From Lachnospiraceae bacterium (GTDB lineage: Bacteria > Bacillota > Clostridia > Lachnospirales > Lachnospiraceae): 64,000 nucleotides of DNA. Shown in pieces: positions 30,001 through 46,600 of the stretch. Below the pieces are notes generated by a model. The model saw nothing but the letters and a program-made list of their open reading frames with translations. It searched no databases and was not told where the DNA came from. The stretch is taken from positions 157,798 through 221,797 of the forward strand of contig JAAUZV010000002.1 in the NCBI GenBank assembly GCA_014804425.1. The letters run 5' to 3'. Position 1 is the stretch's first letter. The number at the start of each line of letters is the position of its first letter. The position numbers and the translations under genes were made by a program.

Positions 30001-33000
30001 ATCAAGGCGTCCTTAAAAGAAGAACTGCAACGCAAGATTGCCCAGGCGGAGGCGGAGATCGCATCCGGCAGCGAATATAAGGGTGCAAAAAAGAAATAAG
30101 GCGATGCATAAGAAAGGGGAAAACGCGAAATGGATGACAGCTTGTTGCGTGAATTGGCGGATAAGGCGCTTCATTTCGGACTGAAAGTCGTATTTGCCAT
30201 TGTGACCTTTTTGATCGGTGTGCAGGTGATCAAGCTGATCCGCAGAATCGTCCAAAAAGCGCTGACGCGTGCCAACGCGGAAAAAGGCGTGCTTCAATTT
30301 CTGGATTCTCTGTTAAAGGTCGTGCTCTATGTGATCTTAGTCTTTTTGATCGCGACCTCATTCGGCGTGAGCGTTGCGGGTGTCGTGACCTTATTAGGTT
30401 CAGCAGGCGTGGCGATCGGTCTTTCACTGCAGGGCAGTTTGAGCAATCTTGCGGGCGGCGTGCTGATCCTTTTGCTAAAACCGTTCAAGGTCGGGGATTA
30501 TATTATCGAGGATACCAAGGGAAACGAAGGAACGGTCACGGAAATTCAAATGTTTTATACAAAACTGACAACGCCGGACGGGAAAGTGATCGTGCTGCCG
30601 AACGGGACGCTTGCCAATAACAGTCTGACAAATGTGACGGCGAATCCGGAGCGGCGTGTGGACTTAAAAATAGGGATCGCATACAGCGCGGACCTAAAAA
30701 AGGCGAAAGAAGTTGCAGAGCAGGTCGTACGCACACAGGAGCATATTCTGCAGGAACAGCCGGTGATGGTTTTTGTCGATTCACTCGGAGACAGCGAGGT
30801 CGTGCTCGGCGTGCGCTGTTATGTGCCAAACAGTGATTATTGGGATGTCAGGTGGGCGCTCACGGAGCGCCTAAAGCTTGCGTTTGATGAAAACGGGATT
30901 GAGATTCCGTTTCCGCAGTTGGACGTGCATACAAAAGCGTGAGAAGAAGCTCGAATGCCCACGGCAGAGGCTGCTTTGCAGAGAACTTCTATGGTTCACG
31001 CCAATGAAGAAATCGAGGTTGTCATATGAATCGGGAGGAATGGAATTTATATTGTCAGGGACGATATGTGATCTTGGACGGCGCGACCGGATCCAATCTG
31101 ATGCGCGCGGGCATGCCCGCAGGCGTCTGCCCGGAGCAGTGGATCGTCACGCATCGGGATGTGATGCTTTCCCTGCAAAAAGAGTATGTTGCGGCAGGAA
31201 GCAATATTCTCTATGCGCCGACCTTTACCGCAAACCGATTGAAATTAAAGGAATATGGCTTAGAGGACCGGCAGAGAGAGCTGATACAGGAGCTTGTCGG
31301 CATTTCGAAGGAGGCGTCGGCAGGATATGCGCTTGTCGCGGGTGACCTGACAATGACGGGCGTACAGCTTGCGCCGATCGGAACGCTGGATTTTGAAGAG
31401 CTGGTCGATATTTATAAGGAGCAGATTCAGTATCTGTGTGAGGCGGGCGTCGATCTGCTTGTTGTGGAAACGATGATGAGCTTACAGGAGACGCGGGCAG
31501 CGCTCATCGCTGCAAAGGAAGTGTGTGATCTGCCTGTGCTGGCAAGCCTGACATTTGAAAAGGATGGGCGGACGCTGTACGGAACGGATGCGGTGACGGC
31601 GGTCATTACGCTGCAAAGCTTAGGTGCGGCGGCAGTCGGCGCGAACTGTTCGACAGGACCGGATCAGATGCAGCAGCTTATTCGGGATATGGCGCGGGTT
31701 GCAAACGTGCCGGTCATCGCGAAGCCGAATGCGGGTATGCCGGTGCTGATGCCGGACGGCACGACGGGTTATTCCATGACAGCCGAAACCTTTGCGGAAG
31801 AAATGAAGCTCCTCGCCGAAGCAGGCGCCTCCGTCGTGGGCGGCTGCTGCGGAACGACACCGGCGCATATCGGGGAACTGGTGCGTTCCCTTGAGGGAAA
31901 GACACCGCAAAACGGAGGGGTGTGCGCGGAGCAGGAGACGGGCGTCTATTACCTGACATCGGAGAGAAAGACCGTTTCCTTTGGACTGGACAGCCCGTTC
32001 CTTGTGATCGGGGAGCGCATCAATCCGACCGGAAAAAAGAAGCTGCAGGCACAACTGAAAGAAGGCTCTCTGTCCATGGTATCCGAATTCGCGGAAAGTC
32101 AGGAAAAGATGGGCGCGGCAGTTTTAGACATCAATATGGGAATGCCCGGTATTGACGAAAAAGAAATGATGCTTAGAGCGCTTGACGAGGTCACGGTGGC
32201 CTCGAACCTGCCGCTTTCCATTGATTCATCCCATGTGGATGTGATAGAGGCGGCGCTCCGGCGCTATCCCGGCAGGGCGCTGATCAATTCCATTTCCCTA
32301 GAGGAAGCAAAATGCGAACCGCTGCTTCAGATCGCCGCAAAATATGGGGCGATGTTTATCCTTCTTCCGCTTTCGGATGAGGGGCTGCCGAAGACCTTGG
32401 AAGAAAAATTTGAGATCATACAAACTGTGACCGAAAGAGCAAAGGCACACGGGCTCACAAAGCAGGATATTGTGGTGGACGGGCTTGTCATGACGGTCGG
32501 CGCGGACCCAAAGGCGGCGCTTCTTACCTTACAGACATTTGCAAAATGCCATGAGCTCGGCTATGCGACGACCTGCGGACTATCTAACATTTCATTCGGA
32601 CTGCCGGAACGAAGCTATGTCAACGCGTCGTTTTTGACGATGGCGATACAGAACGGGCTGACGATGGCGATCGCGAATCCGTCGCAGCGGCTTTTGATGA
32701 ATACGGCGTTTGCCGCCGATCTGCTGCTGCATAAGGAAGGCGCGGACCTCCGCTATATTGAATATGCCGCCTACGCGAAAGAGCAGGAGGAGCAGGAAGA
32801 AAATAAAAAACTGCTGCAGCTTGCGGCGTCTAACGGCGGAACGGTGCAGGAAAACGGGACGGCAGGGCAAGACAGCGCGGCCGATAAAAGAAAAACGGCG
32901 CAGTCGAACGAAGTGACGGAGAAGAAAGACGCTGGAGGACACACCGTGCCGGAGGCGCTGCGTCCGGTCTATGACGCCGTGTTAAAGGGAATGCGCAGCC

Positions 33001-36000
33001 GGATCGCCGAGCTGACCGAAACGTTACTGCAAGAAGGCCAGGATGCGCAGGACATACTGAATCTTGCACTTATGCCTGCCATTGATGAGGTCGGTATCCT
33101 GTTCGATAAGGGAACGTATTTTTTGCCGCAGCTCATCAACAGCGCGGAGGCGATGAAGCTCTCCATTGCGGTGCTGGAACCCCATCTTGCCGGAAACGAC
33201 GGCGGGAAGGAGCATGCCTGCATCGTCATTGCGACCGTAAAAGGCGATATTCATGATATCGGAAAGAACCTTGTAGCGCTCATGTTAAAAAATCACGGCT
33301 TCCGTGTCATCGATCTCGGCAAAGATGTGGAAACGGAGCTGATCATTGACACGGCAAGAAAAGAGAAAGCGGATGTGATCGCATTGTCCGCGCTGATGAC
33401 AACGACCATGATGCAGATGAAGGACGTCGTGCGCATGGCACATGAGCAGGGACTTTCTTCAAAGATCATCATTGGCGGCGCGGTCATCACGCAGGATTTT
33501 GCCGATGAGATCGGTGCGGACGGGTATTCCCGCGACGCGGCAGAGGCGGTCGTGGTCGTCAAGAAGCTTTTAGGGATAGATACTTGAAAATAGAGTGGCC
33601 GTTATGTGATCGAAAGCATGAACGCATAACACAATATTCGGAATACAACATATCAGAAACAGGAGAAAGGTGTAGGTAGAAAACGATGATCGGTGCAGAT
33701 GCAATGGTAAAATGTCTCGAGGAGGAGCATGTCAGCATGGTATTCGGCTACCCCGGCGTGGCAATTTGCCCTTTTTATAACAGTATCCTGCAATCAGATA
33801 TCCGGACGATCCTTGTCCGGACAGAGCAGAACGCGGCGCATGCCGCAAGCGGCGTAGCGCGGACGACGGGCGGTGTCGGTGTGTGTGCGGTGACGAGCGG
33901 TCCCGGCGCAACAAACCTGATCACGGGAATTGCGACCGCGTTTGCGGACAGCATTCCGCTAGTCTGCATTACGGGTCAGGTCAACAGCGAGCTGCTCGGA
34001 AGCGATGTGTTTCAGGAGGCGGATATTACCGGCGCGGTGGAGTCCTTTGTAAAATACAGTTACCTTGTGCGGGATGCGGCCGATATTCCCCGCATTTTCA
34101 AGGAAGCGTTTCACATTGCGTCCACGGGGCGCAAGGGTCCCGTCCTGATCGATGTGCCGATTGACGTCCAAAATGCGCGCATGGAGAAATGGAGCTATCC
34201 CGAGAGTGTTTCGCTCCGCACCTATAAGCCGACGGTAAAAGGCAATATGGTGCAGATCAAAAAGGTCGTCAAGGAGCTGGCAAAAGCCAAGCATCCCCTC
34301 ATCTGTGCGGGAGGCGGCGTGCTGTTAAGCGAAGCGCAGGAAAGTCTGCGCAGTTTTGTGGAAACGTATCGGATTCCGGTCGTATCGACGATGATGGGCA
34401 TCGGCGTCATGCCGAGTGAGCATCCGTTGTATTTCGGTATGGTCGGCAACAACGGACAGCCCTGCGCAAACCGCGCGATCAGTGATTCGGACTTATTGAT
34501 CATGGTGGGGGCGCGCGTGGCGGACCGGGCGGTCAACCAGCCGGATCTGATCACGAAGGATAAGATATTGGTGCATATTGATGTGGACCCCGCCGAAATC
34601 GGCAAGAATGCGGGACCGACGATCCCGCTTGTCGGGGATGCCAGACATATCTTTGAAGATTTGGCGGCGCAGGATATTGCGGGAGAATATAAGGAATGGC
34701 TCGCGCTGCTTCAAAGCTACCGCGAGCGGATGCAGCCGCGCCGTGAGGAATATGCGGATCATGTGGATCCCGCGCGTTTCATCCGTATGCTTTCTGAGGA
34801 GATGGAGGATGACGCCGTCTATGTTGCGGATGTCGGACAGAATCAAATCTGGTCATGCGCCTATCATGTGGTGAAAAAAGGACAATTTCTGACATCGGGC
34901 GGCATGGGGACCATGGGGTATTCCATTCCGGCGGCGGTCGGCGCGAAGCTCGCCAATCCGCAGAAGCAGGTGGTCGCGGTGTGTGGGGACGGTTCGTTCC
35001 AAATGTCGATGATGGAGCTTGCGACGATGCGCCAGCATGACGTGCCGGTTAAAATCATCGTGCTGAAAAATAATTACCTTGGCATGGTCCGGCAATATCA
35101 GCATTTTACTTATGATGACCACTATTCGGTTGTCGATCTGTCCGGAAGCCCGGATATTGCGAAAATTGCCGCAGCTTACGATATGGATTGCATTGTGCTT
35201 GAGAATATGGAGCGCGCAAAAGAGGCAATTCGGACATTCCTTGATGCCAAAGAGCCGATTCTGATGGTGTGCGAGATTCATCCGATGGATCTTGTCTAGG
35301 ATGACCGCTCGGAAAGGACGTGATTTTTTACTATGAAAAAAATATATTCCGTACTGGTGGAGAACCGTTCCGGTGTACTCTGTAAAGTGGCAGGGCTGTT
35401 TTCCAGAAGATGCTTTAATATTGATTCGCTTGCCGTTGGGGAGACGGACGATCCTGCGGTCTCCTGCATGACGATCGTCAGCACCGGAGATAAGCGCACT
35501 GTGGAGCAGATCGAAAAACAGCTCAACAAAAAGCTGGATGTCATTAAGGTCAAGACGTTTGACGAGCCGCACAGCATCAGCAGGGAGCTCATGCTTGTCA
35601 AAGTCAAATACAATAAGAGCAACCGCAGGGATATTATGGAGACCTGCGACATCTTAAACGCGCAGATCGTCGATATGTCCAAAACCATGATGACGATCCA
35701 GATCTGCGACGAACCGGACCGCATCAATCTTTTGATCCAGATGCTTCAGACGATCAGTATTGTGGAGGTGGCGCGCACGGGCACACTTGCGCTGCCGAAA
35801 TGTATGGAATCGGAGAATTGACAAATACCATGAATATTGTTACAATAAAAACCGTGTGCAGACATTATTTTTTACACAGATCAGACTGGATGGGAAGGAT
35901 ATGGAATGGCAGTAGAAGGGAATCAAGTCATGAATAAAAGGGTATTTCAATTATTGGCGGATAATACATCCGGCGTTTTAAGCCGTATTTCGGGTCTGTT

Positions 36001-36538
36001 TTCCAGACGCGGTTATAATATTGAGAGCATTACCGCAGGCACGACCGCAGATCCCAAGATCAGCCGCATTACGATCGTGGCGACAGGGGATGAGAAGATT
36101 CTGCAGCAGATCGAAAAGCAGGTCGCAAAGCTGGTGGATGTACGCGATATTCATGAACTGAAGCCGTCGGAGAGCGTTTATCGTGAGCTGGCGCTCATTA
36201 AGGTGCAGACCAATTCTGTTCTGGATCGTCAGTATATCATGTCAAATGCGGATATTTTCCGTGCGAAGATCGTGGATGTAAGTCCTGACAGTCTGATGGT
36301 GGAGCTTACGGGCGATCAGTCTAAAATCGACGCGTTTTTGAATCTGCTAAGCGATTATCGCATTCTGGAGCTTGCAAGAACGGGAATCGCGGGACTGTGC
36401 CGCGGAACGGACGGCGTTGTCTGGATCTAAAAAAGAACGCTTCGCGTTCTTTCGAAGAATCGCTATGCGATTCTTCAGGAATAATGTAAATTTCTAAGTG
36501 TAAAATAAAGTTTCTTATGTTAAGAAAGAAACGCATGA

Positions 36539-37612
<1,074 letters not shown>

Positions 37613-40600
37613 TAAAATAAGCGCCTCCGTATCAACTGCGGAGGCGTTTGTTTTCAAATGCTGAAATAGTTACCCGTAAAATCATAGATTTGGGAGGAAC
37701 CGATATGGGAATGACAATGACACAGAAAATTCTTGCTGCGCATGCAGGGCTTGAATGTGTGGAAGCGGGGCAGTTGATCGAGGCGGACTTAGATCTGGTT
37801 CTCGGCAATGATATCACAAGTCCGGTGGCAATTCATGAATTTGAAAAAATGAAGGTGGAAGGCGTATTTGACAAGGATAAGATCGCGCTTGTGCCGGATC
37901 ATTTTGTGCCGAATAAGGATATTAAATCAGCAGAGCACTGCAAATGTGTCCGCGAATTTGCATGCCGCAATGAGATTACCAATTATTTTGAGGTCGGTCA
38001 AATGGGGATTGAGCATGCTCTTTTGCCGGAAAAAGGATTAACGGTTGCGGGAGATGTGATCATCGGTGCGGATTCCCATACCTGTACCTACGGCGCGCTC
38101 GGCGCGTTTTCCACAGGCGTCGGCAGCACGGACATGGCGGCGGGCATGGCAACGGGAAAGGCATGGTTTAAGGTACCGGCGGCGATCAAATTTATCTTAA
38201 CAGGCAAGCCGGCAAAGTGGATCAGCGGTAAGGATATCATCCTGCACATTATCGGTATGATCGGTGTGGACGGCGCGCTTTATAAGTCCATGGAATTTGT
38301 TGGGGACGGCATTGCGCATTTAACGATGGATGATCGCTTTACCATTGCTAACATGGCAATCGAGGCGGGCGGAAAGAATGGGATATTCCCTGTGGATGAG
38401 CGTGCTGCGGCCTATATGAAGGAACATTCGACAAGAAGCTATACCGTTTATGAGGCGGATGAGGACGCAGTCTATGATGAGACCTATACGATTGACTTAT
38501 CAGCGTTAAAGCCGACGGTCGCATTCCCGCATCTGCCGGAAAATACAAAGACCGTGGATGAGATCAAGGAAGAGATTCCGATCAATCAGGTCGTGATCGG
38601 CTCCTGTACGAACGGACGGCTTGACGATCTGCGCATTGCGGCAAATATCCTGAAGGGACGCCATATTGCTGATGGGATGCGCTGCATCGTGATCCCTGCA
38701 ACACAGAAGATTTATCTTGACGCGATGGAGGAAGGTCTGTTAAAGATCTTTATTGAGGCGGGCGCTGTTGTCAGTACGCCGACGTGCGGACCGTGCCTTG
38801 GCGGTTATATGGGAATCCTTGCGGAGGGAGAGCGCTGCGTGTCCACGACAAACCGTAACTTTGTCGGAAGAATGGGGCATGTGAATTCGGAGATCTACCT
38901 TGCTTCCCCCGCTGTTGCGGCGGCAAGTGCGGTCACGGGTAAGATCAGTTGTCCCTGCGAATTAGAGGCATAAAGCGTGAAGTGTGAGAAGATTGCGCCG
39001 TCTATGGCGGCACGATTTAAGATCGAAAGGAGCAGAGTATGAAATCAGCAAAAGGAACCGTTCATAAATACGGCGATAATGTGGATACCGACGTGATCAT
39101 TCCGGCGAGGTACTTAAATACCTCCAAGGCGGAAGAACTTGCGGCGCACTGTATGGAAGATATTGACGCGGACTTTGTTAAAAAAGTAAAAACGGGAGAT
39201 ATCCTTGTCGCGACTAAAAATTTCGGCTGCGGATCGTCGCGTGAACATGCGCCGATCGCCATTAAGGCGGCGGGAATCAGCTGTGTGATCGCTGAAACCT
39301 TTGCGCGCATCTTTTACCGCAATTCGATCAATATCGGTCTTCCCATCGTGGAATGTCCGGAAGCGGCAGCGGAAATTGATGACGGGGATGAGGTTGAGGT
39401 TGATTTTGATACCGGTATCATTACGGATGTGACGACAGGAAAACAATACCGGGGACAGGCTTTTCCCGAATTTATGCATAAGATCATTGATGCAGAGGGG
39501 CTTGTCAATTATATTAACGCGAAATGAGACGCAGGGATGTGTTGTTTGGCGCGGGAGTCCTATTGTTCGTGATCGGATGCTTCCTGCTGCGCGGACTTTT
39601 GTTTCACGGCGATGCCGTATATGTGGAATTTTCACAGGATGGAAGAATCATCCGACGAATACGGCTGGCTGATATGGAAGGACAGGATATTCGGATTGAC
39701 GCGGCGGATGGTGGGTATAATCTTGTCCGTGTTGAGAACGGCAGTGTATTTGTGCGGGAGGCAGACTGCGAAAACGGGGACTGTATCCGTCAGGGAACGA
39801 TTCGCCATACGGGAGAGAGTATCATTTGCCTGCCCCATAAGCTGGCAGTCACCATAATCGGCGATGCGGATGGAACGGGCGGCAGCGGTTTGGATGAAGA
39901 ACAATATGACACGATTGTCAGATAAATATTCCGGTCGTTCTGCACAAATAAAAAGTGACACAAGTGTCTGTTTTTGCAGTATGAATATGCGATGTCAACG
40001 AGAAGTATGCGAAATAAAAAATAATTTATGATATGTGTGTCATAAATTTCATGAAAAGTCCCTATTTTCTTTCGGGACAGAATACCGAAAAGTGAACAAT
40101 CATGTCAGAGTGCAGAGGCAGACAGGTGTGATGGATAGTGAAATTCTAACAGCTATGTCAGCGCGCAGGAACAGACAGGTAAGTGAAATAGAGAAATTAT
40201 AACAGGCATGTCGGGAAAAGGAAAGAACAGGAGCATGTGAGATTGAAAAAGGATGATGTTCAAAAGCAGACAGCACTGTCATCGTCGGGAACAAGGGAGA
40301 TTGCGTTCCTTGGTCTTTTTGTTGCAGTATCCATGATCCTGTCCTATGTGGAGAGCCTCATTCCGGTTTATTTTGGCGCACCCGGCATCAAGCCCGGGCT
40401 GGCAAATCTCTTTGTTCTTTTGCTGCTCATGGAGAAACGGCCGAAAGAAGCGGTGATCGTCAATCTGCTTCGGATCGTACTTAACGGATTTCTGTTCGGC
40501 AATCTGTTCTCCATCGTATATAGTCTTGCGGGAGCGGCGCTCAGCATGGCGGTGATGTACGGAATGCTTTGGTTCGGGCGGTTTCATCCGTTCACGACGA

Positions 40601-43600
40601 GCGTTGCGGGCGGTATTGCGCATAATCTTGCGCAGCTTCTGGTCGCGTTGTTTGTTTTGAATACGGACGCCATGCTGTATTATCTTCCGGTGCTTGTGCT
40701 GTTCGGCGGAGCGGCGGGCGTCTTAAACGGTGTGCTTGCGGGATTGTTGAAACCGTATCTGCACAGGTTATGGATATAACTTAGATCATAGAGTCAACAA
40801 CCCCGCTGCAGGCAGCGGGGGATGTGACTCTCGCGGCATTCGCCAAGCCAACGCAGTTGGCTTTATGCTCGTGCAAGCACGGCACTTGGCTCATTGCTCG
40901 CGGAAATCATGAAAGCGGTGAGGACGGGCACATGTATGCATATATAAAAGGCAGATTGATGGAAACGGACGAGGACAACGTCGTCGTTGAGACCGGCGGC
41001 ATCGGCTACAATATTAAGATGTCGGCGGAAGATATTTCATCGCTTCCATCGGTCGGAAGTGAAGTCAGGCTTTATACTTATACGAGCGTGCGGGAAGATG
41101 CGATCTGGCTGTATGGTTTTCCGACGAGGGAGGAGCTTACGATGTTCAAGCTGCTCATCACCGTGAGCGGAATCGGGCCGAAGGGCGCGCAGGCGGTACT
41201 CTCGGCGATCCGGGTGGATGATCTGCGCTATGCGATCTATACGGGGGATGTCAAGAAAATCGCCAAGGCACCCGGAATCGGCGCAAAGACGGCGCAGAGG
41301 ATGGTATTAGATCTGAAAGATAAAATAACTTTTGACGACGTGCTCAGTACGGAGAGTAAGAAATTGCCGGAGGAAGCGGCTGCATACGGAGAAAACCGGA
41401 AAGAGGCGATCGAAGCGCTGACGGCGCTTGGCTATGCACCGTCGGATGCCGCAAAGGTAATTCATGCGGTTCCGGATGCGGACAAGCTGGATGTGGAGCA
41501 GCTCTTAAAGGCGGCGCTCAAGCAGCTTGCGTTTTTGTAAAGTACATTCCTATTCGCAAAAAAGGAGCTTTGTATGGCAAAGCGAGTGATTGAAACAGAG
41601 CTTTTGGAAGAAGACAAAAAGCTGGAGGGAAGTCTCCGTCCGCAGACATTGGATGACTATATCGGGCAGGAGAAGGCGAAAAATACGCTGCGCGTTTATA
41701 TTGAGGCGGCAAAGGAGCGCCATGATTCGTTGGATCATGTGCTTTTTTACGGACCACCGGGACTCGGAAAGACAACGCTTGCCGGTATTATCGCAAACGA
41801 GATGGGCGTTCACTTAAAAGTCACAAGTGGACCCGCGATCGAGAAGCCGGGAGAGATGGCTGCGATCTTAAACAATCTTCAGGAAGGGGATTTACTTTTT
41901 ATTGACGAAATACACCGTCTAAACCGTCAGGTCGAGGAAGTGCTGTATCCTGCGATGGAGGATTATGCGATAGACATTATGATCGGAAAGGGCGCGACCG
42001 CGCGTTCTATCCGCTTGGAGCTTCCACGGTTCACGCTGGTCGGCGCAACGACAAGGGCGGGACTGTTGACCGCGCCGCTGCGGGATCGCTTCGGCGTGAT
42101 CCACCGGCTTGAGTTTTATACAACGGAAGAACTGAAACTCATTATCCTGCATTCGGCGAAAATATTGAATGTAGAGATTGATGAGGAGGGAGCGTTGGAG
42201 CTTGCGCGCAGAAGCCGCGGTACGCCGAGACTGGCAAACCGCATTCTAAAACGCGTTCGCGATTTTGCGCAGGTCCGCTATGACGGTGTGATCACGAAGG
42301 AGGTTGCTGAGACCGCATTAAATCTGCTTGAGGTAGATAAAATGGGACTCGATCATGTGGATCGCAATATCCTCCACACCATGATCGATAAATTTGCGGG
42401 AGGTCCGGTCGGACTGGATACGTTGGCGGCTGCGATCGGCGAGGATGCAGGTACGATCGAGGATGTTTATGAACCGTATCTGATTCAAAACGGTTTTCTC
42501 AACCGGACGCCGCGCGGGCGTGTGGTGACGGATTTTGCGTATCATCATTTAGGGCTTGAAAATCCTTTGTGATTTGTTATAATAGATGTAGTATCCTGCT
42601 TGTAAATTGTACGCAATATTTTGTGGCGCGCGGATGCGGGAAAACTGAAGGGGAACAACAGAATCGGACAAGGAAGTTCGAGAAGGAAACAACAGGATCG
42701 GACATAGAATGCGCGAGAGGGGAACAATCCTGATCGGGCACGGGAAGTTCGAAAGGGGAACGAAGGAAATTGGGCATCCGGTGTCCAAGAGGGGTTCGGT
42801 ACGATGGCGAATAAAAATGATACGGAAGTGGTGATCGGCGGCAAGCTTTATACGTTGAGCGGGTATGAGAGCGAAGAATATTTGCAGAAGATAGCCTCCT
42901 ATATCAACAATAAGATCTCGGATTATGCGAAAATTGATTCGTTCAGACGACAGCCGTTGGACACGCAAAATGTATTACTGCATTTGAACATTGCGGACGA
43001 TTATTTTAAGGCCAAAAAGCAGATTTCCCTTATGGAGGAGGATCTGCAGGCGAAGGAAAAGGAGCTTTATGACTTAAAGCATGAGCTGATCGCGACACAG
43101 ATCAAGCTTGATAATTCCGAGAAAAGCTTAAAAGGCGTCCAAAGTGAGCTACAGGAAAATGCCAAGCAGATCGTACGTTTGGAGACGAAGTTAAAGGATT
43201 CTAAAAAATAAAAGGAGGGGGCTGTCATAGGACAGCCCTTTTTTGACTTATGACATACACAGTCGGTTCAGCGCGGTCCGCCGCCGGAAACAAAAATTTA
43301 GAGGAAAACAGAATAAAACGGGCGGAGCTGCTTGCGCCGGCCGGAAATTATGAGTGCTTTCTTGCGGCCATTCATGCTGGTGCGGACGCGGTCTATCTTG
43401 CCGGAAAACAGTTCGGCGCGCGTGCGGCGGCCGATAATTTCAGTAAGGACGAGCTGGTTTCGGCTATCCGCTATGCGCATTTGTTCGGGCGAAGGGTTTA
43501 TATGACGGTCAACACCCTGCTAAAAGACGAGGAGCTTGACGGGCTTTGTGCGTATCTTTCCCCCTATGTCAAAGCCGGTCTGGATGCGGTCATCGTGCAG

Positions 43601-46600
43601 GATTTCGGTGTGTTATCCGTGATAAAAAAAGAATTTCCTTATCTTGCCGTTCATTGCAGTACGCAGATGACGATCACGGACGAGTGGGGCATCAGACTGG
43701 CGAAGGAGCTTGGCGCGGTGCGTGTTGTTCCTGCAAGAGAATTGTCAATTGACGAAATACGGCGGATGAAACAGGTATGTCCCGATATGGAGCTGGAATG
43801 CTTTGTTCACGGCGCAATGTGCTATTGTTATTCGGGACAATGTCTGATGAGCAGCATGATCGGCGGCAGGAGCGGAAACCGGGGGGCGTGCGCGCAGCCG
43901 TGCCGTCTTCCGTATGAGGTGGAACGGTCGGGGAATGCGTATCCGCTAAGTTTGAAGGATTTATGCGCCGTACAGATGATACCGGAATTGCTGGAAGCAG
44001 GAATTGATTCTTTTAAGATTGAAGGACGGATGAAAAATGCGGAATACTGTGCAGGTGTGACGGCGGTATACCGCGCCGTGATGGATCGTTTTTTTGCAGA
44101 CGGAAAGGCGGCGCAGGGCGTGACACAGGACGAGCTCGACCTGCTTCGCGGGTTGTATGTCCGAAGTGAGATCGGCGACGGATATTATCATTGTCAGTCC
44201 GGCGGACATATGCTGACGCAGGGAAAACCGGGTTACCGTGGCTGTGAGGAATCCGTGCTTGCCATGCTTCGGGAACGCTTCTTGGAACAAAAGCCAGTCA
44301 TTCCCGTTACGATGTCGCTTTTCATGGCTGTCGGGGAAAAGGCGCGCCTGACGGTTTGCAGCGGTGAGACAGAAGTGATTTGTGAGGGAGAGTTCGTGCA
44401 GGCGGCGGCAAACAAACCGCTGACCGAAGAAGAACTGAGAAAGCGGCTTCAAAAAACGGGAGGAACGCCATTTTCGGTGACGGAGCTTACCATTTCCATG
44501 ACGGAGGCGGTGTTTATGCCGGTCGGACAATTAAACGAGCTGCGCAGGGAAGCGCTCGGACGCATGGAGGAGGAGCTGCTGATTCGCTATGAAAGGGAAA
44601 GAGAAGCCGGGCGGCAGGAAAGTGTGAAAGCGCCTTTTTGTGAGAAGACAGATCAGACAGCGCGCGGTTATCTTGCCGTTGTTGACAGCGTGGAGCAGCT
44701 TGCCGTGTGTGAAGCGCATCCGCTGCTGCAGGGAATCTGTGTCCCTGTAGACCTCTATGAAGCGTGCCGGCGTGAAAGCGGGATCGCGCATTATCTCTAT
44801 CTGCCCCGGATATTACGAAATAAAGACACGGAGCGGCTCACAAGAAAGATCAGGGCGCTTGCCGAGAGCGGCGCGCCGATCGACGGAATTTATGTGCATA
44901 CGGCGGGAGAGTATCGTTATGCGGCTGCCCTCGCCGAAACACTGGGCAAAAAGCCGCAGGAATTTTTGTTCGGCTCCCCGTTTTTATACTGTATGAATAC
45001 AGAGTCCGCGCGGTTTTGGCAGACAAGGCTGCGTGCGCTGTCCGTGCCTTATGAATTGTGTGAGCGGGAGGTCTATGCTCTTTTGAAAAGAGCGGGACAG
45101 GCGGGCGTTTCCGGCTTGGAAATGCCGGTTTACGGACATATACCGACGATGGTGACGGCAAACTGCATCGTTCGGTCATTTGATCGGGCACACTGTCCGC
45201 AGCCGGAGAAACAGACATGGTTAAAAGACCGGACAGGGCAGCGGATGTATGTGAAAACAGAATGCGGCGTGTGCCTGAACACGATCTACAACAGTGTGCC
45301 GCTTTCCATGCATAAGCACATGCAGAAGCTGCAAAAGCTATATGAGGATCGAATGATCGGCGCTTTCACGCTGAACTTTACGATGGAGAGCGCGGCACGT
45401 ACAAAAGAAATACTTGACTTTTATCTGCATCCGACCGCGGATGCATGGAAGCCCGGAACATACACGAACGGGCACTTTCAGCGAGGTGTTGTTTAATGGT
45501 AAATCTGTATTATGATGGTTCACGGTATCTGATGGCAATCCTGTTTGCGCTCTATACGCTGGAGAGCTTTCTTTCGTTGACCAGAGACGAGAAACGCGGA
45601 TATACAAGACAATATCTTTATATCTTTCTGATACACCTGACCGGCTTTTTTGTGCTATGCCTGAAAAAAGAGGATTATTTTTATCTGGTCTTTTTTGCCA
45701 TTCAGCAGGTGGTATTCCTTTTGATGAGAAATCTATATAAAATAATCTATCCGCAGTTTCATCGGGCGCTCTTAAACCATATGTTCATGTTTTTGTGTAC
45801 GGGAATGATTATGATCACGCGGATTTCCGTTACGAAAGCGGTCCGGCAGTTTGCGATCGCGGTCGTGTCCTTGGCGCTCACGCTGATCGTGCCGATCCTG
45901 ATCAAAAAAGTACGGCTGCTGAAAAAGCTGACTTGGGGCTATGCGCTGGGCGGTCTGATCGCATTGGGCGTCGTGCTCCTGCTCGGAGCGGCAACAAACG
46001 GTTCTAAAATTTCTTTTTCCCTGTTTGGGTTCACGTTTCAGCCGTCCGAATTTGTCAAGCTGCTGTTTCTGTTTTTTCTGGCGGCGATTTTGTGTGAAAA
46101 GCCGAATTGGAAAAATATTCTGCTCTCTGCGCTTATCAGTCTGCTCTATGTGATGATTCTTGCCGCTTCAACGGACTTGGGAAGCGCGGCGATCTTTTTT
46201 GTCATGTATGTGTTTGTGCTGTATGCCGCAACCGGAAAGCTTCGCTATGTTTTTCTGTCGGCCGCCGCAGGACTTTTAGGGTGTATGGCGGCGTATAAGC
46301 TGTTTTATCATGTAAAAGTGCGGGTTGCGGTATGGCTTGATCCGTGGAAGGATGTGACGGGCAAGGGCTATCAGCTTGCGCAGTCGCTCTTTGCGATCGG
46401 CACGGGGGGCTGGTTTGGCTTCGGGCTGTGTCAGGGTGCGCCGGAAAGCATTCCGTATGTGGAGGCGGACTTTATATTTTCCGCTATTGCGGAGGAGCTG
46501 GGCGTGCTGTACGGTGTCTGTCTCATCCTGCTGTGTCTGGCATGCTTTTTTACCTTTATTCAGATTTCTCATGGCATGAAAGAGCCGTTTTACAGGCTGC